From an uncultured Azospirillum sp. (GTDB lineage: Bacteria; Pseudomonadota; Alphaproteobacteria; RF32; CAG-239), in assembly GCA_900539605.1 (NCBI GenBank), contig UQCS01000003.1:23665-87664 (forward strand): a stretch of 64,000 bases of DNA, in the 5' to 3' direction. The position numbers and the translations under genes are program-made. This document shows positions 53,757-62,657 of this stretch, in pieces; positions within the stretch are counted from its first letter, which is position 1, and every line of letters starts with the position of its first letter. The notes beneath the pieces are model-generated. The model was not told the DNA's origin. It searched no databases and saw only the letters and a list, made by a program, of their open reading frames with translations.

Positions 53757-54104
53757 TTAGCCGAGAAAACGGCCGGCAATCGCCACTTCGGAAGCAGGCA
53801 GCGAGGTGGCAACGATATTGATATTATCTAATTCAACATTTTCAAAACGTTCGTAAAAGAATTCAGTCAACAGCTTAATCAAACCCTGTTTATCGTTAAA
53901 ACCGATCGAATCCACATAAGCCAGCACACCTTTGGTTGCGCTGCTGCCACCGAAAGACATCGACGTTTCCTGTGCCAGGCTTACCACAACATAACCGATC
54001 GGCTTTTCCAGCTTATGCGCGACCAGTTCCGCTGCCCGTTCGGTAAATTGTCCCGCGTTTTTGTCTTTTAATTCCGCGTTGGAATAAACTTTTAAAAAAG
54101 GCAT
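53757..54104 (-). CDS. Macrophage-migration-inhibitory-factor-like tautomerase
   Basis: A 115-residue member of the MIF/D-dopachrome tautomerase family. After removal of the first Met the catalytic Pro2 (MPFLKV) would be exposed, as in the whole family; MSFGGSS near residue 58 matches the M-x-FGGSS segment of MIF. Tautomerase active-site residues thus look intact. ATG 54104 follows GGGAG. It lies at the end of the rhamnose operon, 13 bases after the isomerase-like gene. A bacterial substrate is unknown; a host-directed role can only be speculated. Confidence 0.85.
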   Translation of the reverse strand: MPFLKVYSNAELKDKNAGQFTERAAELVAHKLEKPIGYVVVSLAQETSMSFGGSSATKGVLAYVDSIGFNDKQGLIKLLTEFFYERFENVELDNINIVATSLPASEVAIAGRFLG

Positions 54105-54117
54105 TTTTTTCTCCCTG

Positions 54118-54909
54118 TTATTGCTGCAACAAATGCAAATAATTAAAATCTTCAATCCAGGCAGAAGCGTTTATCGGCATTCCTGCACCGGTTTCCATCG
54201 TAATCATTGCATCGGCCGCGACATACTTTTGCAAAAACTCCTTCAAAGGAAAATTTCCTTCGCCGTAATGCATATGCTCATCTTCGGTTCCCCGAATATT
54301 GCCGTCACACATATGATATACCGTCGGCTTTAATTTATAAAACCCCGACAATTGTTTTTCAAGATCTAACCCCAACGAATTAGCCGCGCAAGCGGCATGA
54401 GAAAAATCGAAACAGAAACCGCAACCGGCATAATCCATCACATATTTTATTTCTTCGGGCGTGGTACCATGCATCCGACCCTCTACATCACTGGCCTCAT
54501 AAGGCAAGTTTTCGATCACAATCCGCGGATCGTTAAACAAACGGAATTGCCGGGCCGTTTCTTCCAAATTTTCTTTCGTCTCGCCGCCACCGGCATGAAC
54601 AACAATCACTTTGGCATCAAATCGGTCGGCTGCTCTTTGGGCATGGCTCAAAATTTCCGCATTATTTTCAAAACGTTCGCGGTAGCCGGTATCAAACCCC
54701 ATACTGTTATGCGGCGCATGGATTGTCACTTCCAGCCCCGAAAGCTTTTGCTGTAACAGAGCCAAATCCGATTCCGGTGTTGACGGAATAATCATCAGTT
54801 CCACAAACATTTCAAGGCGGTTTTGCCGCACAAACGCCACCGCCTCGTCAACAAATGCCGGGTTGTTCTGTAAATTGCTGCTGAACAGTTTAAATCCGTA
54901 TTTTTTCAT
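54118..54909 (-). CDS. TIM-barrel sugar-phosphate isomerase/epimerase-like protein
   Basis: A 263-residue protein of the AP-endonuclease-2/xylose-isomerase-like fold. It has VTIHAPHNSMG, VHAGGGETKENLE, IENLPYEA (metal Glu), CFDFSHAACAA (metal Asp/His) and the late MCDGNIRG and METGAGM. These positions match the metal site of sugar isomerases and epimerases rather than the DNA-repair enzyme. The substrate is unknown. It lies 9 bases after rfbB in the rhamnose operon, which favours a sugar-nucleotide or sugar-phosphate role. Confidence 0.78.
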   Translation of the reverse strand: MKKYGFKLFSSNLQNNPAFVDEAVAFVRQNRLEMFVELMIIPSTPESDLALLQQKLSGLEVTIHAPHNSMGFDTGYRERFENNAEILSHAQRAADRFDAKVIVVHAGGGETKENLEETARQFRLFNDPRIVIENLPYEASDVEGRMHGTTPEEIKYVMDYAGCGFCFDFSHAACAANSLGLDLEKQLSGFYKLKPTVYHMCDGNIRGTEDEHMHYGEGNFPLKEFLQKYVAADAMITMETGAGMPINASAWIEDFNYLHLLQQ

Positions 54910-54918
54910 TTTGCCGCC

Positions 54919-55935
54919 TTACAGTCCAAAGCTGTTTAAATACCAGTCTACCGTCTTAATGATGCCGCTGGCAAAATTTTCATCGGCTTTCCAGTCCAGT
55001 TCGCGACAAAGTTTTTCCGCATCAATCGCATAACGGCGGTCGTGCCCCGGACGATCTTTGACAAAGACAACCAGATCACGGTAAGATCTTCCGCCTTCCC
55101 GTGGACGCCGCTGATCCAAAATCGAACAAATCGCATCGACAATCTCCAAATTGTTCTTTTCGTTATGACCGCCGATATTATAAGTTTCGCCGCTTTTGCC
55201 CTGACGGAAAATCAGATCGATTGCTTTGCAATGGTCCAGAACATACAGCCAGTCACGCACGTTTTTGCCGTCGCCGTAAATCGGAATATCTTTACCGGCC
55301 AGAGCGTTGGAGATGATCTTCGGAATCAGTTTTTCGGGATGTTGTTTCGGCCCGTAATTGTTGGAACAGTTAGAAACCGTGACATTCATACCGTAAGTGC
55401 GGTGATAAGCGCGTACCAGCATATCCGATCCGGCTTTCGAAGCCGAATACGGCGAACTGGGATCATAAGGCGTCGTTTCTCTGAAATAACCGCTATCTCC
55501 CAAAGCACCGTAAACTTCATCGGTAGAAATATGATGGAAGCGGCAGTCTTCATAGCCCTCTTTTACCTGATGGGGAGCTTTCATCCAATGATTACGGGCA
55601 GCATCCAGCAACGTGAACGTTCCAACCAGGTTGGTTTCGATAAAGGCACGCGGCCCGGTAATCGAATTGTCGACATGGCTTTCGGCAGCAAAGTGAACCA
55701 CGCCGCGGACATCATATGTTTCAAACAATTGTTTAACCGCAGCGGCATCACAAATATCACTCTGCACAAACTTGTAGTTAGGCGCTTTTTCACATTCTTT
55801 CAAATTGTCCAAATTACCGGCATAAGTCAGTTTGTCCAGATTGATTACCAGATAATCCGGATATTTTTCTACCAGATAAGGCACAAAGTTTGCCCCGATA
55901 AATCCGGCGCCGCCGGTTACTAAAATAGTCTTCAT
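54919..55935 (-). CDS. rfbB: dTDP-glucose 4,6-dehydratase
   Basis: Second enzyme of dTDP-L-rhamnose synthesis: oxidises C4 and removes water to give dTDP-4-keto-6-deoxyglucose, using bound NAD+. TGGAGFIGANF binds NAD; HFAAESHVDNS and HISTDEVYGALGD are typical; the catalytic YxxxK is YSASKAGSD; VSNCSNNYGPKQHPEKLIP follows. 338 residues. It overlaps rfbD by 4 bases (ATGA). Confidence 0.96.
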   Translation of the reverse strand: MKTILVTGGAGFIGANFVPYLVEKYPDYLVINLDKLTYAGNLDNLKECEKAPNYKFVQSDICDAAAVKQLFETYDVRGVVHFAAESHVDNSITGPRAFIETNLVGTFTLLDAARNHWMKAPHQVKEGYEDCRFHHISTDEVYGALGDSGYFRETTPYDPSSPYSASKAGSDMLVRAYHRTYGMNVTVSNCSNNYGPKQHPEKLIPKIISNALAGKDIPIYGDGKNVRDWLYVLDHCKAIDLIFRQGKSGETYNIGGHNEKNNLEIVDAICSILDQRRPREGGRSYRDLVVFVKDRPGHDRRYAIDAEKLCRELDWKADENFASGIIKTVDWYLNSFGL

Positions 55936-56771
55936 AAGTTGTTTTCCTCCATATTTTCAATACATTCTCTGAGGGCGTCACGCCAATGGCGGATGCGGAT
56001 ACCGAAATCTTTCTTGATTTTTGCTTTGTTCAGCACTGAGTATGGCGGCCGGGCAGCCTTGGACGGATATTCCCAGCTTTCAATCGGGCGAATATCACAA
56101 TCGAGTCCCGACAATTCAATAATCTCTTTGGCAAAATCGTACCAAGAACAAACACCTTCGTTGGAAAAGTGATAAATACTTTTGGTTCCCGGACGAATCT
56201 GCGGTAAAATATGGATAATCGCTGCCGCCAGATCACCCGCATACGTCGGTGTTCCGATCTGATCAAAAATCACCTTCAGCATTCCGCGTTCGCTGCCGAG
56301 CCGGCGCATTGTCTTGACAAAGTTGCTGCCGTATTCCGAATACAACCACGACGTACGGATGATTACCGCCGTGGAAGCTCGCGACATAATGATCTTTTCA
56401 CCCTCCAGCTTGGTGCATCCGTAAACCGATTTCGGTCTGGTCGGATCTGTCTCGATATAAGGAACATAATTTTTGCCGTCAAAAACATAATCGGTCGAGA
56501 TATGAATCAGCGGCACCCCGGTCGCGGCCAGATTCGCCGGTCCCTCAATATTGATTTTAGCCGCCAGATCCGAATCTTCTTCGGCCTTGTCAACCGCGGT
56601 ATAGGCTGCACAGTTGATGACCGCCTGATAACGCTCGGGATTCACAACCAGACGCACCGCTTCGGGGTTGGTAATGTCGAGGATGTTGCGGTCGGTATAA
56701 TCGGCCCGATCACCCAGCAGGCGTCTCATTTCACTGCCGAGCTGGCCGTTGCATCCGGTTACTAAATACAT
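55932..56771 (-). CDS. rfbD: dTDP-4-dehydrorhamnose reductase
   Basis: Last step to dTDP-L-rhamnose: NAD(P)H-dependent reduction of the 4-keto group. The Rossmann start is [12 protein letters not shown], then INCAAYTAVDKAE, HISTDYVFDG and the catalytic YxxxK in YGCTKLEGE, with RTSWLYSEYG after. 279 residues. It overlaps rfbC by 10 bases and rfbB by 4 bases. Confidence 0.95.
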   Translation of the reverse strand: MYLVTGCNGQLGSEMRRLLGDRADYTDRNILDITNPEAVRLVVNPERYQAVINCAAYTAVDKAEEDSDLAAKINIEGPANLAATGVPLIHISTDYVFDGKNYVPYIETDPTRPKSVYGCTKLEGEKIIMSRASTAVIIRTSWLYSEYGSNFVKTMRRLGSERGMLKVIFDQIGTPTYAGDLAAAIIHILPQIRPGTKSIYHFSNEGVCSWYDFAKEIIELSGLDCDIRPIESWEYPSKAARPPYSVLNKAKIKKDFGIRIRHWRDALRECIENMEENNL

Positions 56772-57307
56772 GAGATCTCCTTTAACAATGGGTTATGCCG
56801 GTCTTTGTCCGACAACACGGCTTTGTCGGTATCAATTTTCCAATCAATACCCAAAGCGGGATCGTTGTACAATAAACCGCCTTCGGCCTCTTTGCAATAA
56901 ACATTGTCGCATTTATAAGCAAACACGGCGGTTGGCGTCAGTACCGAGAATCCATGACCAAAACCGCGCGGAATCATCAATTGTTTTTTGTTTTCTGCCG
57001 ACAATTCCACCGCCACGTGCTGACCGAAAGTCGACGATCCGGGCCGCAAATCGACGGCAACATCCAGCACCGTCCCTTCCAAAACCCGCACCAACTTAGC
57101 CTGAGCAAACTCTCCTTTTTGAAAATGAATGCCGCGGATGGTCCCAAAACAGGATTTTGACTGATTGTCCTGAATAAAATCGTAGTCAATTCCCTGCTCT
57201 TTCAAAGCTGCCTTGTTCCAGCTTTCGAAAAAATAACCGCGTTCGTCTTCGAAAACCCGGGGTTCAATCACAAAAACCCCGTCAATTGCCGTTTTAGAAA
57301 CCTTCAT
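56762..57307 (-). CDS. rfbC: dTDP-4-dehydrorhamnose 3,5-epimerase
   Basis: Epimerises C3 and C5 of the 4-keto intermediate. A cupin fold: [18 protein letters not shown] holds the catalytic His region, [13 protein letters not shown] and [21 protein letters not shown] follow with the conserved Tyr/His. ATG 57307 has GAGGA upstream; 181 residues. It overlaps rfbA by 14 bases and rfbD by 10. Confidence 0.95.
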   Translation of the reverse strand: MKVSKTAIDGVFVIEPRVFEDERGYFFESWNKAALKEQGIDYDFIQDNQSKSCFGTIRGIHFQKGEFAQAKLVRVLEGTVLDVAVDLRPGSSTFGQHVAVELSAENKKQLMIPRGFGHGFSVLTPTAVFAYKCDNVYCKEAEGGLLYNDPALGIDWKIDTDKAVLSDKDRHNPLLKEISCI

Positions 57308-58178
57308 GATAGTCCTCATATACACGTTTTAAATAAGCCTTGTAATCAACGCCGTCTTTCAACTCGTCAATCAGCTTCAGCAGCTGGTCGGCAGAAATAA
57401 AACCGCGCCGGTAAGCAATTTCTTCAATGCAGGCAATCTTTAAATCCTGCCGTTTTTCAATAATCCCGATAAAATTGGAAGCCTCAAGCAGCGACTGCGG
57501 CGTCCCGGCATCCAACCAGGCATTGCCGCGTTTCATCGGCAAGACGTTCAGACGTCCTTCTTCAAGATACAGGCGATTCAGATCGGTGATTTCCAATTCG
57601 CCGCGGGCCGAAGGTTTGAGATTGCGCGCTTTTTCCACCACATCGGACTTGTAGAAATAGAGTCCGACCACCGCATAATTCGATTTCGGTTCTTTGGGCT
57701 TTTCTTCAATTGAAACCGCTTTGAAATTCTTGTCAAATTCCACCACACCAAACCGCTGCGGGTCAGAAACGTGGTAGCCGAACACCGTTCCGCCCGGATT
57801 ATTGACAATTTCACGCTGAAACAATCCCAACTGGTCGCCCATATAGAAAATATTGTCGCCGAGAATCAGGCATACGTCATCATCCCCGATAAAATCCGCG
57901 CCGATTGTAAACGCCTGGGCAATTCCTTTCGGTTCTGCCTGAACCTGATACTCCAGTCTCAGGCCGTAGCGGGAACCGTCACCGAAAAGCCTTTCGATGT
58001 TGGGGGTATCCTGAGGGGTCGAGATGATCAAAATTTCGCGTATGCCAAACAGCATCAGGGTTGAAAGCGGATAATAAATCATCGGTTTATCATAAACCGG
58101 AAGCAATTGTTTACTGATGACGTTGGTAAGCGGATATAAGCGTGATCCGCTGCCGCCTGCTAAAATAATGCCTTTCAT
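57294..58178 (-). CDS. rfbA: Glucose-1-phosphate thymidylyltransferase
   Basis: First enzyme of the pathway, making dTDP-glucose from dTTP and glucose 1-phosphate. The nucleotide loop is [12 protein letters not shown], followed by [34 protein letters not shown] and DAGTPQSL. 294 residues. AAGGA precedes the ATG. It leads the operon rfbA-C-D-B-isomerase-MIF; the substrate can come from Pgm at 6826. Confidence 0.96.
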   Translation of the reverse strand: MKGIILAGGSGSRLYPLTNVISKQLLPVYDKPMIYYPLSTLMLFGIREILIISTPQDTPNIERLFGDGSRYGLRLEYQVQAEPKGIAQAFTIGADFIGDDDVCLILGDNIFYMGDQLGLFQREIVNNPGGTVFGYHVSDPQRFGVVEFDKNFKAVSIEEKPKEPKSNYAVVGLYFYKSDVVEKARNLKPSARGELEITDLNRLYLEEGRLNVLPMKRGNAWLDAGTPQSLLEASNFIGIIEKRQDLKIACIEEIAYRRGFISADQLLKLIDELKDGVDYKAYLKRVYEDYHEGF

Positions 58179-58363
58179 ATTTTAATTCCTTGTAGTTATA
58201 CCTTTATACTCGCCATAATACTCCCCGGCCGCCACAAATCAAGAAAATTGCCGTTTCTATTAACAACCGCGTCATAAACAACCCCGACAAAGGTCTTGTA
58301 TTTGTATAATTAACGGTTATACTTCTTGTCATCTAAAACAAATTTTTAATTACGGAGCCTTAA

Positions 58364-59239
58364 ATGGACGATCTAATCAGCGTAATCGTTCCTGCTTTCA
58401 ACGCAGAAGCTTATATTGAACGTTGTCTGGACAGTTTGGTCCGGCAAACTTATCAAAATCTGGAAATCATATGCATCGACGACGGCTCAACCGACGGTAC
58501 GGTTGAGAAAATCAAGCAGTACAACGATCCCCGGATCAAATTGATCGTACGCGGGCAAAACTACGGTATCAGCCTCACCCGCAATTTCGGTATCGGGATT
58601 GCTTCCGGTAAATATATCGGTTTTATCGATTCCGACGATTTCATCGACCCCGATTTTTACCAGAAGCTGTATCAGAGCATGATCGAAAACGATGCCGAAA
58701 TTGTCAGTACCGCCACCCGCGTCATCTGGCCCGACAAAACCCGGATATGGTCGTCAAAACCGCAAGTCTGCCAAAAATTCGAAGACAAACTCATTGCCAT
58801 TCGCAACGGCAGCTGCTGGAACAAACTTTATAAAAGAGACCTCATCCGCCGAAACAATATCGAATTTCCCGCCGGCGTGGTTTTTGAAGATAATTTGTTT
58901 ATCATCAAATGCCTGTTCTTCTGCAACAAACTGGTCATAATTGATGATACGGCCTACAACTATATGATGGTATCTTCTTCCTTGACGCACAATCCCGCCA
59001 AGCAGGAAGCCCGCAAGAAAAATTCGCTTACCGTAACCAAAATGATAATCGACTTTATCAGCGCCCGCACGCCTCGCAGCAAAAAAGAAACGCTTCGTTT
59101 TATCATCAGAAATATCGTTGTTTCGGACTATTTGGCCGACAACGAATATTATCATCGCTTTAAGGTAATTACCGGCTCTTCTTTTCATTTATACAAAGCG
59201 CGTTTCAAAGCCCTGAAAAAATCGTGGTTTAAGAAATAA
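58364..59239 (+). CDS. GT2 family glycosyltransferase
   Basis: A 291-residue GT-A enzyme: VIVPAFNAEAYIERCLDSL, CIDDGSTDGT and the metal-site GFIDSDDFIDPDF near residue 90. NGSCWNKLYKRDL and FEDNLF follow, resembling the GT2 at 24053 and commonly seen in O-antigen and capsule transferases. CGGAG precedes the ATG. It is divergent from the rhamnose operon, so a rhamnosyl or related sugar transfer is possible but not shown. Confidence 0.87.
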   Translation: MDDLISVIVPAFNAEAYIERCLDSLVRQTYQNLEIICIDDGSTDGTVEKIKQYNDPRIKLIVRGQNYGISLTRNFGIGIASGKYIGFIDSDDFIDPDFYQKLYQSMIENDAEIVSTATRVIWPDKTRIWSSKPQVCQKFEDKLIAIRNGSCWNKLYKRDLIRRNNIEFPAGVVFEDNLFIIKCLFFCNKLVIIDDTAYNYMMVSSSLTHNPAKQEARKKNSLTVTKMIIDFISARTPRSKKETLRFIIRNIVVSDYLADNEYYHRFKVITGSSFHLYKARFKALKKSWFKK

Positions 59240-59361
59240 ACCAACGAACACGGTTTTTGTGCCCCATTATGGCAAAATTTGCCGCTGCATATAGAAATTG
59301 CGCGACTCCGGCATTATTTAAATCAATCATCAGTTTGAACAGTTTAAAAACGGAGCTTTTC

Positions 59362-59736
59362 ATGCAAAGAAATCGGATTTTGACCGCAGAACAATATCAT
59401 GTTTTGAGACACAGGGGCACTGAACCTGCTTTTTCCGGAAAATATTATCAGTTTAACGAAGAAGGAACCTATGTCTGTGCCGGCTGTGGCAATCCCGTCT
59501 TTACTTCCGACCAAAAGTTTGACAGCGGTTGCGGTTGGCCGAGTTTTGACGCCTCTATTCCCGGCAGTGTCAAAATGGTGCCCGATTACAGTTACGGCAC
59601 CACCCGGACCGAAGTTTGCTGCGCCAACTGCCATTCGCATCTCGGTCACGTTTTTGACGACGGCCCGACTCTGACCGGCAACCGCTTCTGCATTAATTCG
59701 CTGGCACTCGAATTTCATCCGCGCCGCAAAAACTAA
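59362..59736 (+). CDS. msrB: Peptide-methionine (R)-S-oxide reductase
   Basis: Repairs oxidised methionine (R form). The zinc-binding cysteines are in CAGCGNP and CCANCHSH, GCGWPSFD and HLGHVFDDGP are the substrate motifs, and the catalytic residue lies in NRFCINSLAL. ATG 59362 has CGGAG upstream and gives 124 residues, the length of single-domain MsrB; the frame to 59257 lacks a ribosome site. The 3' end overlaps the convergent pip gene by 4 bases. Confidence 0.94.
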   Translation: MQRNRILTAEQYHVLRHRGTEPAFSGKYYQFNEEGTYVCAGCGNPVFTSDQKFDSGCGWPSFDASIPGSVKMVPDYSYGTTRTEVCCANCHSHLGHVFDDGPTLTGNRFCINSLALEFHPRRKN

Positions 59737-60659
59737 ATTTTCAAAAAGCGGCGGATTTCCTTCTTCAGCGTGCTTGCAAGCAGCGGCCCGACATGCCCTT
59801 TTTCCGGCACAATTACCAGCCGCGACGCCGGAAGCGCTTTATGCAGACGCCAGGCGCCGATCAACGGACAAACCATATCCAGCCGGTTGTGAACGATTAA
59901 AGCCGGCAAATGTCTGATCTTGTCGACCTGACACATAATCTGATCCGGTTTCAACATAAAGCCGGCGGCAGCATAATTAATATAAATTCGCGCCGCGTTG
60001 ACATCGTCCTGTGTCACTTCCGTTTTTTCAAAGTTTGGAACCAACTGCCCCAACACCCGTTCATAATTGCCGTATAACGAAGCGGCTTTTACCTGTTCGC
60101 TCAGATTACGCGAATTGACCATATCGGCATAATATTGCGGCAAACTGATATTATCCGGCATATGGCGCCGCAATTCGGCCATTGTATCGGGATAAAACCA
60201 GCCGCTGATTTCATCGGCCCAGCCCGTCGCCGTCTCATCGGCAAGGAAAACTTTTGACAGCAGCAACATCTTGACCCGCTCGGGATACTTTTCGGCAAAC
60301 AGCAACGCCAGCGTCGCCCCCCATGAACCGCCGAGCAATATCACTTTTTGCCTGATCTGCAAAAAATCGAGCAACCGGACCGCATCATTAAGCAAATCGG
60401 CCGTTGTATTATGCATTGTTTCTCCTGTCGGTGTTGAGCGGCCGCAGCCGCGTTGATCAAACAGAATCACCCGAAACTTCCGGCGTCCGAAAACAGCAGC
60501 ATGATGCAGCCGCGCACAACCTCCGGGACCGCCGTGAAAAACCAGCACCGGTTGCCCGGACGGATTGCCGGCCTCCATAAAAAACACCCGGTGACCATCT
60601 TGTTCGGGCAAATACCCCTGATTGAAAACTTTAGGCGCAAACCAATTAAACATAACCAT
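59733..60659 (-). CDS. pip: Proline iminopeptidase
   Basis: Removes N-terminal proline from peptides; an alpha/beta hydrolase of family S33. VFHGGPGGCA is the oxyanion motif, LFDQRGCGRSTP is typical of this group, and the nucleophile lies in LLGGSWGATLAL near residue 107. HNRLDMVCP and EKGHVGP hold the catalytic Asp and His. A second ATG at 60653 has a better-spaced AAGG and may be the true start. Length 306-308 fits the family. Confidence 0.92.
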   Translation of the reverse strand: MVMFNWFAPKVFNQGYLPEQDGHRVFFMEAGNPSGQPVLVFHGGPGGCARLHHAAVFGRRKFRVILFDQRGCGRSTPTGETMHNTTADLLNDAVRLLDFLQIRQKVILLGGSWGATLALLFAEKYPERVKMLLLSKVFLADETATGWADEISGWFYPDTMAELRRHMPDNISLPQYYADMVNSRNLSEQVKAASLYGNYERVLGQLVPNFEKTEVTQDDVNAARIYINYAAAGFMLKPDQIMCQVDKIRHLPALIVHNRLDMVCPLIGAWRLHKALPASRLVIVPEKGHVGPLLASTLKKEIRRFLKI

Positions 60660-60734
60660 TTACCTTTTTTTTATCTTTATGTCTCATATTAATATAATCA
60701 AATTAATAATAAAACAAAAAAAGGACATTTACCC

Positions 60735-61538
60735 ATGAGACTGATAATTTCCCCCGATTATGAACAATGCTCGCAGTGGGCTGCCGACTACGTTGCTTAC
60801 AAAATCAAAGCCGCCCGTCCGACGGCCGAGAGGCCTTTTGTGATGGCCATTCCAGCCGGCAGTTCGCCGCTGGGCATGTTTGAACGGCTGATCGCCATGT
60901 TTCAGAAAAGAAAATTATCCTTTCAGAACGTTGTCATTTTTAATATGGACGAATATGTCGGCCTCAGCCCCAAAGATCCACAAAGTTATCACCGCTTTTT
61001 GTGGGAAAAGTTCTTCGACCACATCGACATCAATAAAAAGAATGTCCACTTGCTGGACGGACAGACGAAGGACTTTGCCAAAGAATGCGCCTCGTATGAA
61101 AAGCTGATTCGCAGCTACGGCGGCATTGATCTTTTGATCGGCGGCGTCGGCGAAGACGGACATATTGCTTTTAACGAACCGGGTTCTTCGCTGGCTTCGC
61201 GTACCCGGGTTAAAACCCTAAATAAAAATACCATTAAGGCAAACGCCCGCTTTTTTGACAATGATCCCAACCTGGTCCCGAAAAACGTCTTAACCATCGG
61301 TATTGCGACTATTATGGAAGCCAAAGAAGTGATGATTATTGCCAGCGGTGACAAAAAAGCCTCTGCACTCCATTGTGCTATCGAAGGCAGCATTAATCAT
61401 ATGTGCCCGATCAGCATCCTTCAAATGCATCCGCATACCCTGATTGTCTGTGACGAGGAAGCAACATCGGAACTTAAAGCCGACACCGTACGCTATTTTA
61501 AGGAAAACGAAGAAGTCAAAATGCCGCAAAAACGCTGA
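60735..61538 (+). CDS. nagB: Glucosamine-6-phosphate deaminase
   Basis: Converts glucosamine 6-phosphate to fructose 6-phosphate and ammonia, feeding amino-sugar carbon into glycolysis. NMDEYVGL near residue 75 holds the base Asp; LIGGVGEDGHIAFNEPGSSLASRTR near residue 140 holds the ring-opening His and the family signature. 267 residues. AAGGA precedes the ATG. A strong terminator follows. It could receive amino sugars from peptidoglycan recycling via AnmK. Confidence 0.95.
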   Translation: MRLIISPDYEQCSQWAADYVAYKIKAARPTAERPFVMAIPAGSSPLGMFERLIAMFQKRKLSFQNVVIFNMDEYVGLSPKDPQSYHRFLWEKFFDHIDINKKNVHLLDGQTKDFAKECASYEKLIRSYGGIDLLIGGVGEDGHIAFNEPGSSLASRTRVKTLNKNTIKANARFFDNDPNLVPKNVLTIGIATIMEAKEVMIIASGDKKASALHCAIEGSINHMCPISILQMHPHTLIVCDEEATSELKADTVRYFKENEEVKMPQKR

Positions 61539-61560
61539 AATTCTACTCAATCCGTTTGAT

Positions 61561-61590
61561 AAAAAGGCGTTCTTGCAAGAACGCCTTTTT
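61561..61590 (+). terminator. Rho-independent terminator after nagB
   Basis: AAAAAGGCGTTCTT and its complement form a 14-bp arm around the centre GC (effective loop TTGCAA), ending in five T residues. Confidence 0.88.
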
Positions 61591-61646
61591 ATATTTTGCC
61601 AAGCACTGTAACCACATAGCCTCATACCTATTTATCCCCTCGGCCT

Positions 61647-62420
61647 TTATTGCATGGCAATGCTCAAACCGCACATCAGAATAAACCCCGTAAACAAAGC
61701 CGGAGCCGATCTCTTATCTTGCTTGGCATCATATGTTTCGGGCAGAATTTCATTAACGATAACAAACATCATCGCGCCGCCGGCAAAAGCCATTCCCAAC
61801 GGCACCATCAAACTCCCGATATCAGCAATCAACAGCCCCGCAACGGCACCGGCCGGTTGCATCATTCCGCTTAGAGTCGCGGCAATCGCGGCTTTTAAAC
61901 GAGAATAACCGGCGCTGATCAAGGCGATCGCCACCGTCAGCCCCTCGGGAATATTTTGCAAGGCAATGCCAATTGTCAGACTTTCGGGATTATTCAGGCG
62001 TTCTCCTCCATAGGCAACGCCGATCGCCAACCCTTCCGGCATTTTGTGTATGCTGATTGCAATCACAAACAGCCACGCCGCACTCAATTTGATCCGGCTT
62101 CCGTGATGACCGGAAATTTCATGTTCATGCGGCAAGAAAGCATTGAGTGCCGCAATCGAAAACATACCGCCCAACAACGCCGCCGAAAACCAAATCGCCG
62201 TTTCCGTATGGCTCGGCAACAAGCTCTGTAACCCTTCCAGCGCCGGTTCCATCAACGAAAAAAAGGATGCCGCCAGCATCACGCCGGCAGCGATATTCAA
62301 CATCAGATTAATATCGTCTTTAGAATAAGAAGACTTGAAAAAGGTCAGAAAACCGCCGACCCCGGTAACCAAACCGGCCAAAACCGCGGCTAAAAAGCCT
62401 TCTGTAAAAAATCCCGACAT
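61647..62420 (-). CDS. ZIP family metal (zinc) transporter
   Basis: A 257-residue inner-membrane transporter with eight hydrophobic segments. The metal pathway residues are in helix 4 (SIHKMPEGLAIGVAYGG) and helix 5 (GIALQNIPEGLTVAIA), the ZupT/ZIP signature, with a His-containing loop (PHEHEISGHH) before helix 4. It takes up zinc and possibly other divalent ions. ATG 62420 follows GAGG; a GTG at 62432 is less likely. It is divergent from the adhesin gene. Confidence 0.9.
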   Translation of the reverse strand: MSGFFTEGFLAAVLAGLVTGVGGFLTFFKSSYSKDDINLMLNIAAGVMLAASFFSLMEPALEGLQSLLPSHTETAIWFSAALLGGMFSIAALNAFLPHEHEISGHHGSRIKLSAAWLFVIAISIHKMPEGLAIGVAYGGERLNNPESLTIGIALQNIPEGLTVAIALISAGYSRLKAAIAATLSGMMQPAGAVAGLLIADIGSLMVPLGMAFAGGAMMFVIVNEILPETYDAKQDKRSAPALFTGFILMCGLSIAMQ

Positions 62421-62496
62421 TTCACCTCGCACCTGTTGAAACTATGCGGCTAATATAAGACTAAAATACGAATACAACAATTGAAGAAATTCAGAC

Positions 62497-62528
62497 TGTA
62501 TCAAAAAAAGGTTCATTTTTTTGATACA
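62497..62528. repeat. Perfect 13-bp inverted repeat
   Basis: TGTATCAAAAAAA (62497-62509) and TTTTTTTGATACA (62516-62528) around GGTTCA. AT-rich, so unlikely as a strong terminator; it may be an operator or part of the larger inverted repeat described at 62615. Confidence 0.75.
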
Positions 62529-62632
62529 GAAAAATAGTACAACAGAGGAAATTTGAATTCAAGAAGATTGTGAGATTATCAATAGCTTAGTAAAAAAGAA
62601 AAGCGGAGAAAAAATGTATCAAAAAAATGAAC
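62511..62632. repeat. 18-bp inverted repeats flanking an 86-bp segment
   Basis: GTTCATTTTTTTGATACA (62511-62528) is the exact reverse complement of TGTATCAAAAAAATGAAC (62615-62632). They enclose 86 bases in the region before the adhesin start at 62658. The layout resembles a small invertible switch or a set of operators; nothing proves inversion. Confidence 0.7.
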
Positions 62633-62657
62633 ATTAAAATTCATTAAAATAAGGACA

